Below, piece by piece: positions 1 to 8,031 of a DNA stretch of 64,000 bases. Source of the DNA: Chloroflexota bacterium (GTDB lineage Bacteria; Chloroflexota; Anaerolineae; Aggregatilineales; Phototrophicaceae). How positions within the stretch are numbered: the stretch's first letter is position 1; every line of letters starts with the position of its first letter. The notes below the pieces were generated by a model. It saw only the letters and a list, made by a program, of their open reading frames with translations. It searched no databases and was not told where the DNA came from. The position numbers and the translations under genes are program-made. The DNA lies in assembly GCA_023430545.1 (NCBI GenBank), contig JAEZAF010000128.1:1-64000 (forward strand). Direction: 5' to 3'.

Positions 1-335
1 ATCCCTTTCTTTGTCCCCGGGTCAAGAGGCTCACCCTGAGAGTCGGTAAGGGGAATAAGGAATGAGTGGTCAGCTATGCCATCGCCATCCGCATCCCATC
101 GCAACCAGTCATCTCCGGTAAGCCACCGGATATACTGAATCGGCCAGGGATCATCCAGACCTAATCTTGATCTTAAGCGTTCAACTTCTCCGCCACGCAG
201 AGGGGTGCCACTTCCCAGAACAAGTGCTGCGGTAGGGCCGCCCGGTGTTGCTGCCATGAGGGCATAGGAAAGCAGGGTGATCCCAAAAAAGATCGGAATA
301 GCCTGGATAAGACGACGAAGAACGTATTTAAACAT
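1..335 (-). CDS. ABC transporter permease, DppB/OppB type (5' part only)
   Basis: The reading frame starts with ATG at 335 and runs off the left edge, so only about 111 residues are visible. The N-terminus (MFKYVLRRLIQAIPIFFGIT) is the typical first membrane helix of DppB/OppB-type inner-membrane permeases for peptides or similar solutes. It is followed by the usual periplasmic segment with a PGGP motif and an RLGLDDP motif. An insertion rich in Asp and Gly (DADGDGIAD) follows the usual motif, which suggests an enlarged extracytoplasmic loop. It lies downstream of the family-5 binding protein at 459-2234 on the same strand, with a hairpin between them, so the two should form one transporter operon. 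Substrate unknown. Confidence 0.8.
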   Translation of the reverse strand, partial: MFKYVLRRLIQAIPIFFGITLLSYALMAATPGGPTAALVLGSGTPLRGGEVERLRSRLGLDDPWPIQYIRWLTGDDWLRWDADGDGIADHSFLIPLTDSQGEPLDPGTKKG

Positions 336-390
336 GGTAACTGACCTGATCGCTTGTACTTCCGGTGATTACAGACTGTGTGTAGATAAG

Positions 391-422
391 CTTAGGGCAA
401 GGCATTGTCGCCTTGCCCTAAG
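391..422 (-). terminator. 13-bp perfect intercistronic hairpin (attenuator or partial terminator)
   Basis: Positions 391-403 and 410-422 are perfect inverted repeats around a 6-base loop. The hairpin lies between the binding-protein gene and the permease gene of the same operon. On the minus strand there is no clean T-run after it, so it more likely stabilises or partly terminates the upstream message. This is a common way to give binding proteins a higher dose than permeases. Confidence 0.6.
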
Positions 423-458
423 TACTTCTTTATTGGTTAGGTGATACAGCGCCGTAAA

Positions 459-2234
459 TTACGGGGCATCCACGAACCAGGTGTCTTCGTTCCACAGGGT
501 GGGGTTGGTGGCGGTTGGCTTGGGATCCCAACCCTGAACCCACGGCTGTGCAACGGTCAGAGTCTGGCCGATACCAACCCAGATCCACGGTACTTCGTCG
601 TGCAGGATTTCGAGAACTTCGCCGTACAGTTCGGCACGCTCGCCCTGATCGCAGCCGGGGAGGTCGCGAGCTTCGTCGAGCAGTTCTTCAACGCGGGCAT
701 TGTAGTAAGACACTGCATTGAAGCCATTACCCGGCAGGTCCTGGGTAGCGCCGAAGGTAGCGGTGATGTCATCGGGATTGTCCGGGAAGCTGAAGCCCCA
801 GAAGATCATGACGGCATCGAAGGTCTGAGCAGTGAAGGTGTCTACCAGCACGTTGAAGTCGATCGGCTGGAAGTCAACCTGGAAGCCAACTTCGCTCCAC
901 TGATCCTGAAGGATGGTGCCGAGTGCTTCCTGCGAGGTGTTACCAGCATTGGTCAGAAGTTCGAACGACAGCGGCGAACCTTCGAAGCTGGGGTCAACTT
1001 CGGTTGCATAGAGGCAGCCCTGGCATTCACGGACGCCGTCACCGTCACCATCAACCCAACCCGCTTCCTCGAGCAGGGAGGTGGCCATTTCCACATCGTA
1101 GGGATAGACTTCGATGTCGGGGTTATATGCCCAGGAGTCGGGGCGGATGTGGCTTGCCATCTGGATACCGAAACCGAAGAATGCGGCTTCGTTGATTGCT
1201 TCGAAGTCCATGGCATAGTTCAGCGCCTGGCGAACACGAACGTCACCGAGCACGGGGTGGATACCCTGATCGATCGGGTTGCCTTCTTCGTCCAGACCGG
1301 GCTGCGGATTGGCCGGGTCGGCATTGTTGAGGCCAATGAAGCGGACATTAGCGCGTTCGCTTTCGAAGCCCAGCAGATCCCCTGCATTGACCATGTCGAG
1401 CAGTTCCTGCTGACGGTTTGTCGGGACGCCCATGGTGGTGAGCTGACCAGCAAGGAACTGTTCCACCTGAACGGTCTGGTCTGCAACGTTCTTGAAGATC
1501 CAGCCTTCGGGGACAACATATCCAGCGATCGCGTCGGGGTAGGTCTGGTCAGCAACCAGGGTGACCTGTTCGCCCGGGGCGAAGTCCAGGAACTGCCAGA
1601 CATTGGCGGTTACCGGAGCGCTGAGGTTGAGTTCCGATTCGTTCATATCAGCATTGGTGGGGAACTGTTCGCGCCAGATGTGCGACGGCACGATGGGCAG
1701 TCCACCTGCATTGTTGATGGCGGTGCAGTCGGGGGTCTGGAATTTGACTTCCAGTGTGTAGTCGTCGATCGCAGTCACGGACTCGATAGCATCACGGATG
1801 CTGACGAGTGACCCGGAAAGATTGACCGCTTCATCAGCGACCACTTCCCACGAGTACAGGGCATCAGCGGTAGTGATAGGTGTACCATCAGACCATGCCC
1901 AGTCGTCACGCAGGGTGAAGGTGTAGGTCAGGCCGTCTTCAGAAACTTCCCAGTCGGTGACGAGACCACCGGCAGCACCGGGAGCGAAGTTACCAGCATC
2001 GTTATCAACACCAATCAGACCGGGGTACAGGCGGCTGATGATCGTGTTTGAAGAACCATCGTCAGAGAGGAATGGGTTCAGGGTCGCGATGTCTGCACCA
2101 AAATTCGGGGTAATGATGGCATCACCCTCGCCGGGACCAGGCAGCTCGGTGTCCTGGGCCATGACGGGCAATGAAAGCGCCATCACAAGCGCCATCATCA
2201 CGCCAACCAAGACAAACTTGGTCAGTTTATTCAT
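459..2234 (-). CDS. ABC transporter substrate-binding protein, family 5 (peptide/oligopeptide type)
   Basis: About 591 residues. The ATG at 2234 is chosen over an upstream in-frame start at 2330 because it has a strong Shine-Dalgarno (AGGAGG) and opens directly into a signal peptide (MNKLTKFVLVGVMMALVMAL...PVMAQ). The mature part has the SBP_bac_5 hallmarks: an ADALYSWE segment, a VRQALNYAMD motif near the middle and a C-terminal ILHDEVPWIWVG segment. A calcium-loop-like DGDGDGVREC stretch sits around the 420s. No lipobox Cys is evident, so anchoring differs from that of the second family-5 protein at 36773. It should deliver peptides or another large solute to the permease at the left edge. 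Specific ligand cannot be told. Confidence 0.88.
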   Translation of the reverse strand: MNKLTKFVLVGVMMALVMALSLPVMAQDTELPGPGEGDAIITPNFGADIATLNPFLSDDGSSNTIISRLYPGLIGVDNDAGNFAPGAAGGLVTDWEVSEDGLTYTFTLRDDWAWSDGTPITTADALYSWEVVADEAVNLSGSLVSIRDAIESVTAIDDYTLEVKFQTPDCTAINNAGGLPIVPSHIWREQFPTNADMNESELNLSAPVTANVWQFLDFAPGEQVTLVADQTYPDAIAGYVVPEGWIFKNVADQTVQVEQFLAGQLTTMGVPTNRQQELLDMVNAGDLLGFESERANVRFIGLNNADPANPQPGLDEEGNPIDQGIHPVLGDVRVRQALNYAMDFEAINEAAFFGFGIQMASHIRPDSWAYNPDIEVYPYDVEMATSLLEEAGWVDGDGDGVRECQGCLYATEVDPSFEGSPLSFELLTNAGNTSQEALGTILQDQWSEVGFQVDFQPIDFNVLVDTFTAQTFDAVMIFWGFSFPDNPDDITATFGATQDLPGNGFNAVSYYNARVEELLDEARDLPGCDQGERAELYGEVLEILHDEVPWIWVGIGQTLTVAQPWVQGWDPKPTATNPTLWNEDTWFVDAP

Positions 2235-2582
2235 TGTAAAGCCTCCTAAATAATGTGAACCTTGAACAGTTTCGTGTTTATGAGTCGATGGTCTGGGGTG
2301 TAGAATTATTAGATGGCATCGGAAGCTCATAAATACCGAGCCTGGATTATACCGAAAAAATCAATTTGTGCGACCTCTTTTCAAGCGATCTGTTCAGAAA
2401 ATCGCAAAAATCTGATGTCTTTGCCAAAACTGCTGCGCAAATTTCGGTATAATTCACCATGTTGGCGCTGTTATAAAAGCGGCAATGATCTTCTTTGCTT
2501 GGCTCTTATTCATTCGAGTCGAATTTTACGCAAGAGTGTTACCTGTTTCATCTTTTCATATTCTCAGAAAGAGCTTTTCCCA
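2235..2582. promoter_or_regulatory. Divergent control region with two mirrored -10 boxes
   Basis: A 348-base gap without a gene lies between the divergent binding-protein gene and the SET gene. The 12-bp sequence TTTCGGTATAAT occurs on the plus strand at 2442-2453 and on the minus strand at 2346-2357, as a perfect inverted repeat about 84 bases apart. Each copy contains a consensus TATAAT, pointing towards 2583 (plus) and 2234 (minus) respectively. Neither has a good -35 hexamer at 17 bases, so these could be extended -10 promoters or sites for a shared regulator. Nothing else recognised in the gap. Confidence 0.45.
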
Positions 2583-3083
2583 ATGTTACATCCCGCAGTT
2601 TACCTGAGTGAAAATGATGTCATTCACGGCAAGGGTCTGATGGTGAAAACCGCCATTTCAAAAGGCGAAATCATCAGCCAACTTGATCCGAGCCAGCCTG
2701 TTCTCTATATCACTGATATTCTTGAGATGCCAGCAGAGCAGCAGGAAGAAATTCTCCGCTATGGTTATCAGTTTTCAGAGGACCAGCTTGTCATTGAAAA
2801 AGAACCAGAGCGGTATATGAATCACAGTTGTGATGCAAATACAGTCTGGCTTGAAAGAGATACTATGATTGCAGCGCGTGACATTGCTGCAGGTGAAGAG
2901 CTGACCTACGATTACGCAACGACTGAGCTGTCGATTCCGTTTCAGTTCGACTGTCAGTGTGGATCATCCGCCTGTCGTCATCAGGTTACCAATCTTGACT
3001 ATCTCATCCCCGCATGGCAGAAGAAGTACGGAGATTTTCTTCCTCCCCACACCCTGCGCGCTATTGCAAGAACACAGCCGTAA
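2583..3083 (+). CDS. SET-domain protein (putative lysine methyltransferase)
   Basis: 166 residues starting at ATG 2583; the longer frame from 2313 has no family similarity upstream. Visible SET signatures are an HGKGL motif near residues 16-20, YMNHSC (the NHSC cofactor pocket), GEELTYDYA, and a short C-terminal CQCGSSAC cluster like a post-SET zinc motif. SET enzymes transfer a methyl group from S-adenosylmethionine to protein lysines. In bacteria the targets are mostly unknown. It stands alone, ending 22 bases from the convergent potA. A methyltransferase function is inferred from family motifs only. Confidence 0.8.
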   Translation: MLHPAVYLSENDVIHGKGLMVKTAISKGEIISQLDPSQPVLYITDILEMPAEQQEEILRYGYQFSEDQLVIEKEPERYMNHSCDANTVWLERDTMIAARDIAAGEELTYDYATTELSIPFQFDCQCGSSACRHQVTNLDYLIPAWQKKYGDFLPPHTLRAIARTQP

Positions 3084-3105
3084 ACGAACTTCACTGTAAG
3101 CCAAT

Positions 3106-4242
3106 TTACTCCAAAAGAATGCGGGTATTGCGCCAATCCCAGCTTAACGTCACTGGCTGACCAATATCAAAGCGCATTCCTGATCCGTTGCCAGTATTCT
3201 GAACACGTGCAGAGATCTGTTCATTCTGACCGACATCGACCAGATACCGCACATCAGTACCGATGTAGTAGACTTCAATCACCTGTCCGGAGAGTTGATT
3301 CGCAGAGAGTGACACTGTATTGGATACAGTCGGGGCGATATTCACCCTCTCCGGACGGACCGTAACCACCACATTCTGGTTCAGGGTGGGTTTCTCATGG
3401 CTGAAAATGCCTTCAGCCTTGCTTCCGTTATTCAGTTCTACTCGGGCGATGTCACCCTCTATCCCGCCAAGTTTGCCAGCCAGGAAATTGGTTTCTCCGA
3501 TGAAGTCTGCAACGAAACGGGTGGCAGGGGTTTCATAGATCTCTTCAGGCGTTCCAACCTGTAAAACCTTTCCTTCATTCATCACGGCAATCCGATCCGC
3601 CATGGTCATGGCTTCTTCCTGATCGTGTGTGACAAAGATGAAGGTTAATCCAAGCTGCCGGTGCATTGTCTTAAGCTCAAGCTGCATTTCGCGGCGCAGC
3701 TTGAGGTCAAGGGCACCGAGCGGCTCATCCAGCAGCAGCACGCTTGGCTTTTTGACAAGCGCACGTGCCAGTGCTACGCGCTGCTGCATCCCGCCCGAAA
3801 GCTCACGCGGCTTCCGTGCCGCTGCGTGAGGCAGTCGCACATTCTCCAGTGCTTCGCGCGCGCGTTCTTCCGCTTCTTTTTTAGAGACCTTCTCCATCTC
3901 CAGACCGAACATCACATTTCTGAGCACGCTCATGTGTGGAAAAAGTGCGTAATCCTGAAATACGGTGTTCACCGGACGGTAGAAGGCAGGGATTCCCTGC
4001 ATGGGCTTGCCATCAATCAGAATTTGACCTGACGAGGGTTGCTCAAAGCCTGCGATCAGTCGCAGGGTGGTTGTCTTTCCACAGCCGCTGGGGCCAAGCA
4101 TGGCGAAGAACTCACCATCCTGGATATCAAGCGAGATCTCGTTGACAGCACGCAGTGTACTGCTGCCTTTCTGGGAAGGGAAATCCTTGCTGACATCGAT
4201 AAGCTGTACTTTATATGCGTTTTTCGTGTTTTCCATCTTCAC
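3106..4242 (-). CDS. potA: Spermidine/putrescine ABC transporter ATP-binding protein PotA
   Basis: About 378 residues from a GTG at 4242; an ATG two codons later (4236) is an equally plausible start and neither has a strong ribosome site. It has Walker A (GPSGCGKTT), a Q-loop (VFQDYALFPHM), the ABC signature LSGGMQQR, Walker B (LLLDEPLGALD) and the switch His (VTHDQEEA). A C-terminal TOBE domain follows. It should power polyamine uptake through PotB and PotC. It is the last gene of the potB-C-D-A run, separated from potD by a terminator-like hairpin, so its dose may be set lower than that of the binding protein. Confidence 0.92.
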   Translation of the reverse strand: MKMENTKNAYKVQLIDVSKDFPSQKGSSTLRAVNEISLDIQDGEFFAMLGPSGCGKTTTLRLIAGFEQPSSGQILIDGKPMQGIPAFYRPVNTVFQDYALFPHMSVLRNVMFGLEMEKVSKKEAEERAREALENVRLPHAAARKPRELSGGMQQRVALARALVKKPSVLLLDEPLGALDLKLRREMQLELKTMHRQLGLTFIFVTHDQEEAMTMADRIAVMNEGKVLQVGTPEEIYETPATRFVADFIGETNFLAGKLGGIEGDIARVELNNGSKAEGIFSHEKPTLNQNVVVTVRPERVNIAPTVSNTVSLSANQLSGQVIEVYYIGTDVRYLVDVGQNEQISARVQNTGNGSGMRFDIGQPVTLSWDWRNTRILLE

Positions 4243-4269
4243 CTGCGAGGATCAATATTTCGGAAAGAA

Positions 4270-4297
4270 AAGAGCAGGAGCAAAACCTCCTGCTCTT
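4270..4297 (-). terminator. Terminator-like hairpin between potD and potA
   Basis: Positions 4270-4280 and 4287-4297 form an 11-bp perfect stem with a 6-base loop. On the minus strand the stem is followed directly by TTTTCTTTCC. This looks like an intrinsic terminator that may be read through to reach potA. Confidence 0.7.
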
Positions 4298-4320
4298 CGG
4301 ATAGCATATTGCGGACGGGA

Positions 4321-5856
4321 CTAGCGGCCCAGGTTGACCTTTACTTCATCCCATGCCTGCGTGTAGAGAATGTCGTCATCGCCAATATCAGCAACAAACC
4401 ATGCATTGGGCGCTGCTTCTGGGCTGACATTGAGGGCGGTACTTTCTGCAACCGCAGCATCAATCAGGCCCTCTTCCATAGCGATACGATTCGGGGTGGC
4501 GTAGCCCAACTGATTGGTATTATGGGCTGCAACTGCCGGGTCAGAGAGGAAGTCGATAAACACTTCCGCCAGTGCCTTGTTGGGTGCGTCCTTCAGAATG
4601 ACCACACTGGTAATGTCACGGGGGACACCGTCCGTCGGATTTGAGAAAGCGAAATCATCACATTCACATTCGACGATCTGCTGGAAGACATCGCCACCGT
4701 ATTCGATAACAGCGTCGATCTCACCCTGCACAAGGAGTGCATCACCATCATCGGCTGCGACGGTGACGACGTTGCCACCATGCTCGATCAGGAAGTCGCG
4801 TGCTTCATCAATCTGTGCCTGATCGGTCGTGTTCGGATCATAGCCGAGCTGAATCAGTGCAAGCCCGATCATCGTGCGGGGGCTTTCCAGCCATGCGATA
4901 CGGCCTTCCGCATTGAAGAAGTCTTCCCATGTATTCAGCCCATCGGGGAAGGCCTCAACACTATAGGCAATTCCCGTAGTCCCTAGAACGTACGGCACCG
5001 AATACTGATTGTTGGGATCAAAGACCTGGTTTGTAACTGTCTCGTCAATGTTGGCGAAATTTGGGACATTGTTGAGATCAATCGGTTCCAGCAATTCCTG
5101 ACGGATCAGGATGCTGACGACAAAGTCAGTCGGGAACGCGACATCAAAGCCGGGGTTGCCCTGCTGAATACGCGCAATCAGGGCTTCATCGGAGTCATAT
5201 ACTGTGTATTCGACGTTCACGCCGCACAGTTCTTCGAATACCGGTACGGTATTGTCCCCGATAAAGGTTGCCCAGTTGTAAATACTGAGCGTTTGGCCTT
5301 CGAAGCCTTCAGGGCAGGTCCATGAAGTCGGGATTGCCAGATCGCTACCGTTACCAGGCTCAGTTTCGGCAGTTGCGTCGATATTGGCTTCCTCAGTCGC
5401 ATCCGCTTCAGCAGTTTCATCGGCTTCAGTAGAAGCAACTTCAGCTTCTTCTGTGGCTGTTGCATCATCTTCTGAGGCTTCCTCGGTAGTGGCAGCATCG
5501 GCTTCGTCAGTCACTGATACATCATCAGCCGCTTCCTCGGTTGCAGATGTATCAGCGTCTTCTGTTTCAGCCTCTTCCGTTGCTGCATCACGGGTACCAC
5601 GAGTGCCGCCAGCAGCTTCCTCAGTTGCTTCTTCTGTTGCTTCTGCGACAGCTTCTTCGGTTGCATCGACAGTATCGGTTTCTTCCGTTGCTGCGTCGGT
5701 CGCTGCGACCTCTTCAGTTGCGGCTTCTTCTGTTTCGGCTGGAACGTCGGTATTGGCAGGCGCGGGCTGTGTGGGTGTCGGTGTCGGTGAACCAGCACAG
5801 GCCGTAAGGACCAGCAGTACCGAGATCAGAAACGCAATCATAAACTTCTGACGCAT
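4321..5856 (-). CDS. potD: Spermidine/putrescine-binding lipoprotein PotD with a long acidic linker
   Basis: 511 residues with a strong AAGGAG site before ATG 5856. The N-terminus is a lipoprotein signal with lipobox LTAC (Cys20). Residues about 21-173 are a low-complexity linker of Ala, Thr and Glu with many ATEE units, then the PotD/SBP_bac_8 fold begins at TWTCPEG-like residues near 180 (IYNWATFIG, DVAFPTDF, ...SVPYVLGTTGIAY). PotD captures polyamines outside the membrane for PotBC. The linker is far longer than the usual tether of lipidated binding proteins and may span a thick wall or surface layer. The pot assignment is from operon order and fold; the exact amine is unproven. Confidence 0.88.
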   Translation of the reverse strand: MRQKFMIAFLISVLLVLTACAGSPTPTPTQPAPANTDVPAETEEAATEEVAATDAATEETDTVDATEEAVAEATEEATEEAAGGTRGTRDAATEEAETEDADTSATEEAADDVSVTDEADAATTEEASEDDATATEEAEVASTEADETAEADATEEANIDATAETEPGNGSDLAIPTSWTCPEGFEGQTLSIYNWATFIGDNTVPVFEELCGVNVEYTVYDSDEALIARIQQGNPGFDVAFPTDFVVSILIRQELLEPIDLNNVPNFANIDETVTNQVFDPNNQYSVPYVLGTTGIAYSVEAFPDGLNTWEDFFNAEGRIAWLESPRTMIGLALIQLGYDPNTTDQAQIDEARDFLIEHGGNVVTVAADDGDALLVQGEIDAVIEYGGDVFQQIVECECDDFAFSNPTDGVPRDITSVVILKDAPNKALAEVFIDFLSDPAVAAHNTNQLGYATPNRIAMEEGLIDAAVAESTALNVSPEAAPNAWFVADIGDDDILYTQAWDEVKVNLGR

Positions 5857-5884
5857 TTGTTTACTCCTTTGAGATCAGTCAAAT

Positions 5885-5901
5885 CGAGGCCATCGGCCTC
5901 G
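5885..5901 (-). other. GC-rich hairpin between potC and potD
   Basis: CGAGGCC and GGCCTCG (5885-5891 and 5895-5901) pair around a 3-base loop in the 89-base gap between potC and potD. It is followed on the minus strand by ATTTGACT, not by a T-run. It may protect the potD message from decay or allow partial termination. Confidence 0.4.
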
Positions 5902-5945
5902 CCAACAAACAAGCGATTAGCCTTATACAGCATGACTCCTGCAAA

Positions 5946-6872
5946 TTAGAGGTCGCTGCTTCGACTCTGAAGTAATAATGAGAACCCAACCAGAATAGTG
6001 GAGACAATCAGCATCAGGGTCGAGATGGCGTTGACTTCCGGTGTCACTGATACCTTGAGCAGGCCATAGACGAAGATCGGAAGCGTGTTAGTACCGACGC
6101 CTGAGTTGAAGAAGGTCACGACGAAGTCATCGAGCGACAGTGTGAAAGCCAGCAGTGCACCTGCGATGATCCCTGGCATGATGAGTGGTAACGTCACACG
6201 CCGGAAAGTCTGCCATGTATTGGCTCCTAGATCCTGCGCTGCTTCTTCAAGGCGTGGATTCATGTTTGCCATGCGCGACCGGACCACAATTGCGACGTAG
6301 GAGATATTAAACACCACATGTCCGATAATGATCGTGCCAAAACCCGGCAGAAGGCGGTTGCCGCTGGTGTTCTCTATGAATTCGAATACGATTCTAAAGA
6401 ACATGGCAAGTGAAACACCCTGTGTAATTTCAGGGATCACCATCGGCAGGAAGAGTAAGCCTTCGATCAGACGTTTGCCGGGATAATTTCCGCGCGCCAG
6501 ACTGATTGCGATTGTGGTGCCCAGAAGCGTAGAAATGGCGGTCGCGCTGACCCCCACAATCAGGCTGTTTCTCACAGCGTTGAGCATCAGATCGGTGGAA
6601 AAACGTGTTTCGCTGCCAATGACGCCGCCGAAGATGTTCTCGTACCAGCGCGTCGTGAAACCGCGCCATGCATCGACACCACGCGAGTCGTTAAATGAAA
6701 ACACAACCAGCAGCAGAATGGGTGCCCACAGGAAGAAGTATGACGCCATCTGTGTAGTCAGCAATGCAATGCCACCAATACCTCTGAACGCAAGTCCATT
6801 ACCCATGTCATGCGATTTTGAGGGGTGGGGCAGGCTGGTCTCCAGCGGACGGGAAAGCGTTTGATCTCGCAT
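5946..6872 (-). CDS. potC: Polyamine ABC transporter permease PotC
   Basis: 308 residues. ATG 6872 follows the potB stop codon immediately (TAA-ATG) and has an AAGGAGG site. Six membrane segments are visible after an unusually long cytoplasmic N-terminus of about 45 residues. The EAA loop typical of ABC permeases is EEAAQDLGANTWQTFRRVTL. The start of the membrane part (FFLWAPILLLVVFSFNDSR) is characteristic of PotC. It forms the translocation pore with PotB. Tight coupling with potB indicates translational co-expression. Confidence 0.9.
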   Translation of the reverse strand: MRDQTLSRPLETSLPHPSKSHDMGNGLAFRGIGGIALLTTQMASYFFLWAPILLLVVFSFNDSRGVDAWRGFTTRWYENIFGGVIGSETRFSTDLMLNAVRNSLIVGVSATAISTLLGTTIAISLARGNYPGKRLIEGLLFLPMVIPEITQGVSLAMFFRIVFEFIENTSGNRLLPGFGTIIIGHVVFNISYVAIVVRSRMANMNPRLEEAAQDLGANTWQTFRRVTLPLIMPGIIAGALLAFTLSLDDFVVTFFNSGVGTNTLPIFVYGLLKVSVTPEVNAISTLMLIVSTILVGFSLLLQSRSSDL

Positions 6873-7736
6873 TTAACCCTCCTTGTCCGCAAAGCGGATG
6901 TAGAAAATAAGTGCCAGTACAACGAAAGACATCATGACCATGGACAGTGCTGCCCCTAGTGGCAGGTTGCCGACGCCACGGAACTGGCCCTGAATCAGAT
7001 TGCCGATCATCAGCCCCTGAGTACCGCCAAGAATATCCGAAACGACGAACGTACCAACCGCCGGGATGAACACCAGAATGCAGCCCGCAACCACACCGGG
7101 CAGGGTCATCGGCAGCATCACACGCCAGAAGGCATGCCAGTCATTCGCCCCGAGGTCATGTGCTGCTTCCAGAAAGCGGAATTCAAATTTGCTGACTGAA
7201 GCATAAATCGGCAGCACCATGAACGGCAGGAAGCCATATACAAGGCCGAGAAGGACACTGAACTCGGTATTGAGCAGGTTAAGCGGTTCGGTGATCAGAC
7301 CAAGATTCATCAGAGCAGAGTTGATGATGCCTTCCTGTCCCAGAATCACGCGCCACGCATAGGTGCGAACCAGAAAGTTCGTCCAGAATGGGAGGATGAC
7401 GAGGAACAGGGCGAACTGTTTGCCTGCTTCGGTGCGACGGGTACGGATAAAGAACGCCATCGGATACCCAAGTATCAACGAGATGAGTGTTGTCAGGAAT
7501 GCAATCCAAAGCGACCGCTGGATGACAATCCAGTAAACATCAATGACGCGCTCATAGTTTGTAAGAGTAAGAGGGAGCACCACGCGACCACCTTCGCCGC
7601 GTGTGAGGAAACTGATTGCCAGGACGATCAGCAATGGAAGGACGAAAAACAGTCCTAGCCATGCGAGTCCGGGAAGAGCCAGAAAAAATGCGCCTGGCTT
7701 GAATGCGCGCCGCTGAGTCGTCAGACGGGCGGCCAT
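6873..7736 (-). CDS. potB: Polyamine ABC transporter permease PotB
   Basis: 287 residues, ATG 7736 preceded by GGAGG about ten bases upstream. The N-terminal membrane segment (FLALPGLAWLGLFFVLPLL) and the EAA loop (LEAAHDLGANDWHAFWRVML) are those of PotB-family permeases. It is the first gene of the operon and partners PotC. Transcription likely starts in the region described at 7916-7943. Confidence 0.9.
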   Translation of the reverse strand: MAARLTTQRRAFKPGAFFLALPGLAWLGLFFVLPLLIVLAISFLTRGEGGRVVLPLTLTNYERVIDVYWIVIQRSLWIAFLTTLISLILGYPMAFFIRTRRTEAGKQFALFLVILPFWTNFLVRTYAWRVILGQEGIINSALMNLGLITEPLNLLNTEFSVLLGLVYGFLPFMVLPIYASVSKFEFRFLEAAHDLGANDWHAFWRVMLPMTLPGVVAGCILVFIPAVGTFVVSDILGGTQGLMIGNLIQGQFRGVGNLPLGAALSMVMMSFVVLALIFYIRFADKEG

Positions 7737-7797
7737 GCGTCTTCAACCTCCGGGTAGACATAATTTCTGGCCCATGCTTCAAAACGGCAGGTGTACA

Positions 7798-7806
7798 TAG
7801 CGTTTA
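7798..7806 (-). promoter_or_regulatory. Operator-like half of a paired TAAACGCTA repeat (distal copy)
   Basis: On the minus strand this reads TAAACGCTA, identical to and inverted relative to the copy at 7907-7915. The central CG flanked by A/T resembles LacI-family operators. It lies inside the predicted potB leader, about 100 bases from the promoter copy. Confidence 0.35.
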
Positions 7807-7904
7807 TCTCTTTTTATGCGAACAGAGGACGTAGTCAAAATAAAAAGCCGTATCCCGGACCAACAGGTACTCCTGCTGTATCCAAAATCCGACCCGTTAG
7901 CCTG

Positions 7905-7916
7905 TGTAAACGCTAA
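7905..7916 (+). promoter_or_regulatory. LacI/CcpA-type operator-like site
   Basis: The sequence TGTAAACGCTAA matches most of the cre-type consensus TGWAARCGYTWNCW except at its end. It overlaps the start point expected from the potB promoter at 7916-7943. A LacI-family repressor could control the pot operon, the pullulanase, or both. Inferred from sequence resemblance only. Confidence 0.4.
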
Positions 7917-7943
7917 TCATAGAATGTTTTTACATGATTGCAA
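7916..7943 (-). promoter_or_regulatory. Candidate sigma-70 promoter for potBCDA
   Basis: On the minus strand TTGCAA (7943-7938), a 16-base spacer, then TATGAT (7921-7916). Transcription from here would give a leader of about 170 bases before potB. A weaker alternative, TTGACT with TAAAAA, lies at 7838-7811. Confidence 0.5.
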
Positions 7944-8031
7944 GGTGTTTAAGCAGAATTAATGGACTATTGATCTTATTTCCCCTCTCACAGGTGACTG
8001 CGACAGCTTGGCAGATATTCTGTTACACATT

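Noticed and set aside
441..1811. 456-residue plus-strand ORF
   Set aside because: It lies fully antisense to the well-supported binding-protein gene, has no ribosome site or family motif, and mirrors that gene's codon bias.
5384..5851. Ser/Val/Ala-rich plus-strand ORF
   Set aside because: It is the antisense translation of the Ala-Thr-Glu linker of potD; low complexity keeps the frame open.
7811..7838. Second potB promoter (TTGACT, 16 bases, TAAAAA)
   Set aside because: Acceptable spacing but a poorer -10 than the candidate at 7916-7943; kept only as an alternative.
7807..7906. Guanidine-I (ykkC) or other known riboswitch in the pot leader
   Set aside because: A GGTCCGGGA-like string is present, but the other conserved blocks of that class are missing, and the closing stem would lie partly upstream of the predicted start site.
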